A DNA stretch of 64,000 nucleotides from Bin5 sp965232575 (GTDB lineage Bacteria > Chloroflexota > Anaerolineae > Caldilineales > Caldilineaceae), in NCBI GenBank assembly GCA_965232575.1, contig CBDDPZ010000007.1, forward strand, positions 620,001 to 684,000, written 5' to 3'. Shown piece after piece: positions 62,553 through 64,000 of the stretch. Under the pieces are notes generated by a model. The model was not told where the DNA came from. It made no database searches and saw only the letters and a program-made list of their open reading frames with translations. Numbering within the stretch: the first letter of the stretch is position 1; each line of letters opens with the position of its first letter. The translations under genes and the position numbers were made by a program.

Positions 62553-63328
62553 GCATTGAAAAACCATCGATCGCGGTACAGCTATACAGCCTGCGTCACG
62601 TATCGGACAGCTTCGAGGATATTGCAGCTGCGGCGGCGGAGGCCGGATATGAAGGTGTGGAACTGATCTTTTTGCCCGATCATACCGGGCAGGAAGCGAA
62701 GGCGGTATTGGACCAGCACGGCTTGCAGGCTGTGTCGGCTCACGTACCCTACCAGGCTCTGGCCGAGGATTTCGCCGGCACAGTCGAGTTTCACCGGGCG
62801 GTCGGGAACGACTGTCTCATCCTCCCCATGCCTGATCCCGAAGTGCGGAAGGCGGCGAATGCAGATGCGTGGCGCGCGTTCGGGCAGACGCTCAATGAAC
62901 TGGGACGGCGCTGCCGGGCGGAAGGAATGCGGCTGGGCTATCATAACCATGCCTTCGAAATGGAGGAGTTCGACGGCGCGCGGGCGATCGACTGGGTGCT
63001 GGCGAACGCCGACGAGGCGAACCTGTTCTGGGAGCCGGATCTGGCCTGGATAACCGATGGCGGCGCCCGCCCTCTGGAACTGGTTCAGAAGTACGCCGGC
63101 CGCTGTCCGCACATCCATGCCAAAGACTTGGCGCCGGCGGGAGAGAACGAGGACCAGATGGGCCTGGCCGACGTCGGCTACGGTACGTTGGACTGGGACG
63201 CGCTGATACCTGCCTGCCGCGCGGCAGGCGCCACGTGTTACGTTGTTGAACACGATCTGCCCAAAGAGCCGGTCGCCAGTATCCGTCGCAGCCGCGAGTT
63301 CCTCGAAAGCCGGGCAGCGTTAATGTAA
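62549..63328 (+). CDS. Sugar phosphate isomerase/epimerase (AP endonuclease 2-like TIM barrel)
   Basis: This 259-residue protein of the xylose-isomerase-like TIM-barrel family has the start IAVQLYSLRHVSDSFEDIAAAAAEAGYEGVEL, metal-site strands LGYHNHAFEME, FWEPDLAWI and HIHAKDL, and the end CYVVEHDLP. Family members act on inositol or keto-sugar intermediates, which fits the Gfo/Idh/MocA-rich genome segment. The ATG overlaps the recD2 stop by four bases. Confidence 0.92.
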   Translation: MSIEKPSIAVQLYSLRHVSDSFEDIAAAAAEAGYEGVELIFLPDHTGQEAKAVLDQHGLQAVSAHVPYQALAEDFAGTVEFHRAVGNDCLILPMPDPEVRKAANADAWRAFGQTLNELGRRCRAEGMRLGYHNHAFEMEEFDGARAIDWVLANADEANLFWEPDLAWITDGGARPLELVQKYAGRCPHIHAKDLAPAGENEDQMGLADVGYGTLDWDALIPACRAAGATCYVVEHDLPKEPVASIRRSREFLESRAALM

Positions 63329-63476
63329 AGTCCGAAAGAGAAACTGTGTTGCCCGCAGCAGCGCAGGATAAGGCGGGGCCTTCATCTTTCGGCCCGGCAG
63401 TCGGCGTGAAACGTCCTTCCGCAGGACCGCATACGGAACAACATCGGGTTTCTGCGTAGTGTAATCGGAGAGTACC

Positions 63477-63890
63477 TTGGCAAATTCGGCGATGTTTGAA
63501 GGGCTTGTGTTCGATGAACGCCGAAATGCGGCGCAGGTGAAACATGTGGGCGAGCGCGCCTGCTATGTCGTTGACGAAGATGGCTTTCTGCGCCACATCG
63601 ACGCCGCGTTGGTGGATCAGCAGGTGCTTGAATTCCTAAAGGGCCAGGTGGACCAGCATCGAGACCTGGCCGTGACCGGCGTGATGGACCTAATGGGCAA
63701 GGACGACATATTTACCAAAGCGGCAGTGGAATCCTCGATCGACAATATCGATCAAGCCGTTGGACAGGCGATCCCCGAGCAGTCGCGGCAATGGCTGGGC
63801 ATGATGGGTTTCCGCGTAATCATCGACGACCAGGGCCAGGTCGTGGACATTGAAATGCCGGCGGGCGAGATTGAAGATGACGAATATTGA
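63477..63890 (+). CDS. Conserved hypothetical protein
   Basis: This 137-residue soluble acidic protein probably starts at TTG 63477 with GGAGAG at good spacing; an ATG five codons later is possible. The sequence (MFEGLVFDERRNAAQVKHVGERACYVVDEDGFLRHIDA, DDIFTKAAVESSIDNI, WLGMMGFRVIIDDQGQVVDIEMP) suggests a compact alpha/beta domain. I recognise no catalytic motif or family. Codon use is like the neighbouring genes, so it is probably real. Confidence 0.7.
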   Translation: MANSAMFEGLVFDERRNAAQVKHVGERACYVVDEDGFLRHIDAALVDQQVLEFLKGQVDQHRDLAVTGVMDLMGKDDIFTKAAVESSIDNIDQAVGQAIPEQSRQWLGMMGFRVIIDDQGQVVDIEMPAGEIEDDEY

Positions 63891-63907
63891 ACAGGGGGCG
63901 GAGAGAA

Positions 63908-63932
63908 GGGAGGGAATTCAGGCCTCCCTCCC
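63908..63932. terminator. Hairpin between convergent genes
   Basis: GGGAGGGA (63908-63915) pairs with TCCCTCCC (63925-63932) around a 9-base loop, between the stops of the plus-strand hypothetical and the minus-strand gene at the edge. It may serve both directions. Confidence 0.5.
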
Positions 63933-63941
63933 CCTTGGATA

Positions 63942-64000
63942 TCACTTCTTGAGGTGCCAGTCGGGATCGGTCAGCGCCTCGTAGACGACCCCTCCTTCCA
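63942..64000 (-). CDS. C-terminus of an unidentified protein (partial, runs off the right edge)
   Basis: On the minus strand the frame reads EGGVVYEALTDPDWHLKK and then TGA at 63942-63944, open to the edge. Placement after a shared hairpin and the clean frame support a real gene end. Eighteen complete residues are too few to name a family. Confidence 0.5.
   Translation of the reverse strand, partial: EGGVVYEALTDPDWHLKK

Overview
The window reads as a chromosomal segment of a GC-rich, free-living heterotroph, most likely a member of the Chloroflexota (Caldilineae/Anaerolineae type). This is inference from gene content. Three sugar-binding proteins carry twin-arginine lipoprotein leaders of the RR..(F/L)L...A.(L)AAC type. 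There is a nickel superoxide dismutase with its maturation protease, many Gfo/Idh/MocA oxidoreductases, and phytanoyl-CoA-dioxygenase-like enzymes. No rRNA, tRNA, CRISPR array or phage genes were found, and no product with a recognisable helix-turn-helix regulator.

Left part (1-27 kb). The window opens with a glycosyltransferase cut short at its 3' end, which overlaps a convergent secreted LysM/FG-GAP protein. Next come an amino-acid-binding lipoprotein, an RlmD-like methyltransferase homologue that has lost its catalytic residues, a GNAT protein, sodN-sodX, and a peptide-type ABC importer (binding protein and two permeases, no ATPase). These are followed by a winged-helix-like protein of unknown role, a DUF1232 membrane protein, an M20 peptidase, ribokinase divergent from adenine deaminase (purine and ribose salvage), two class I aminotransferases, a TauE/SafE exporter, and a fadN/fadA-type beta-oxidation pair.

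Centre (27-51 kb). About 24 kb is coded entirely on the minus strand. It holds three carbohydrate ABC cassettes (binding protein, MalF-like and MalG-like permeases), five Gfo/Idh/MocA oxidoreductases of at least two paralogous types, two PhyH dioxygenases, an acyl-esterase-like hydrolase and a secreted F5/8C-glucose/sorbosone dehydrogenase. Two of the cassettes are clear paralogues. None has its own ATPase, so a shared MsmX/UgpC-type ATPase elsewhere is implied. All four binding-protein-to-permease gaps in the window contain a strong hairpin, as expected if binding protein is made in excess. Together these genes look like uptake and oxidation of several sugars, sugar acids or polyols. Defence-like genes sit among them: a GIY-YIG protein, an orphan HsdR-N nuclease, and an antitoxin followed by a decayed MazF toxin.

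Right part (51-64 kb). This is a patchy region with four copies of a MITE-like intergenic repeat whose termini are inverted, a decayed IS5-type transposase, an MFS transporter and a tandem pair of small two-helix membrane proteins that I cannot assign to a known family. A metallo-beta-lactamase-fold hydrolase, HAD and NUDIX hydrolases, a CPA2 cation antiporter with TrkA domains, the RecD2 helicase, a sugar-phosphate isomerase/epimerase and a conserved hypothetical follow. The last 59 bases are the C-terminus of a minus-strand gene that enters from the right edge.
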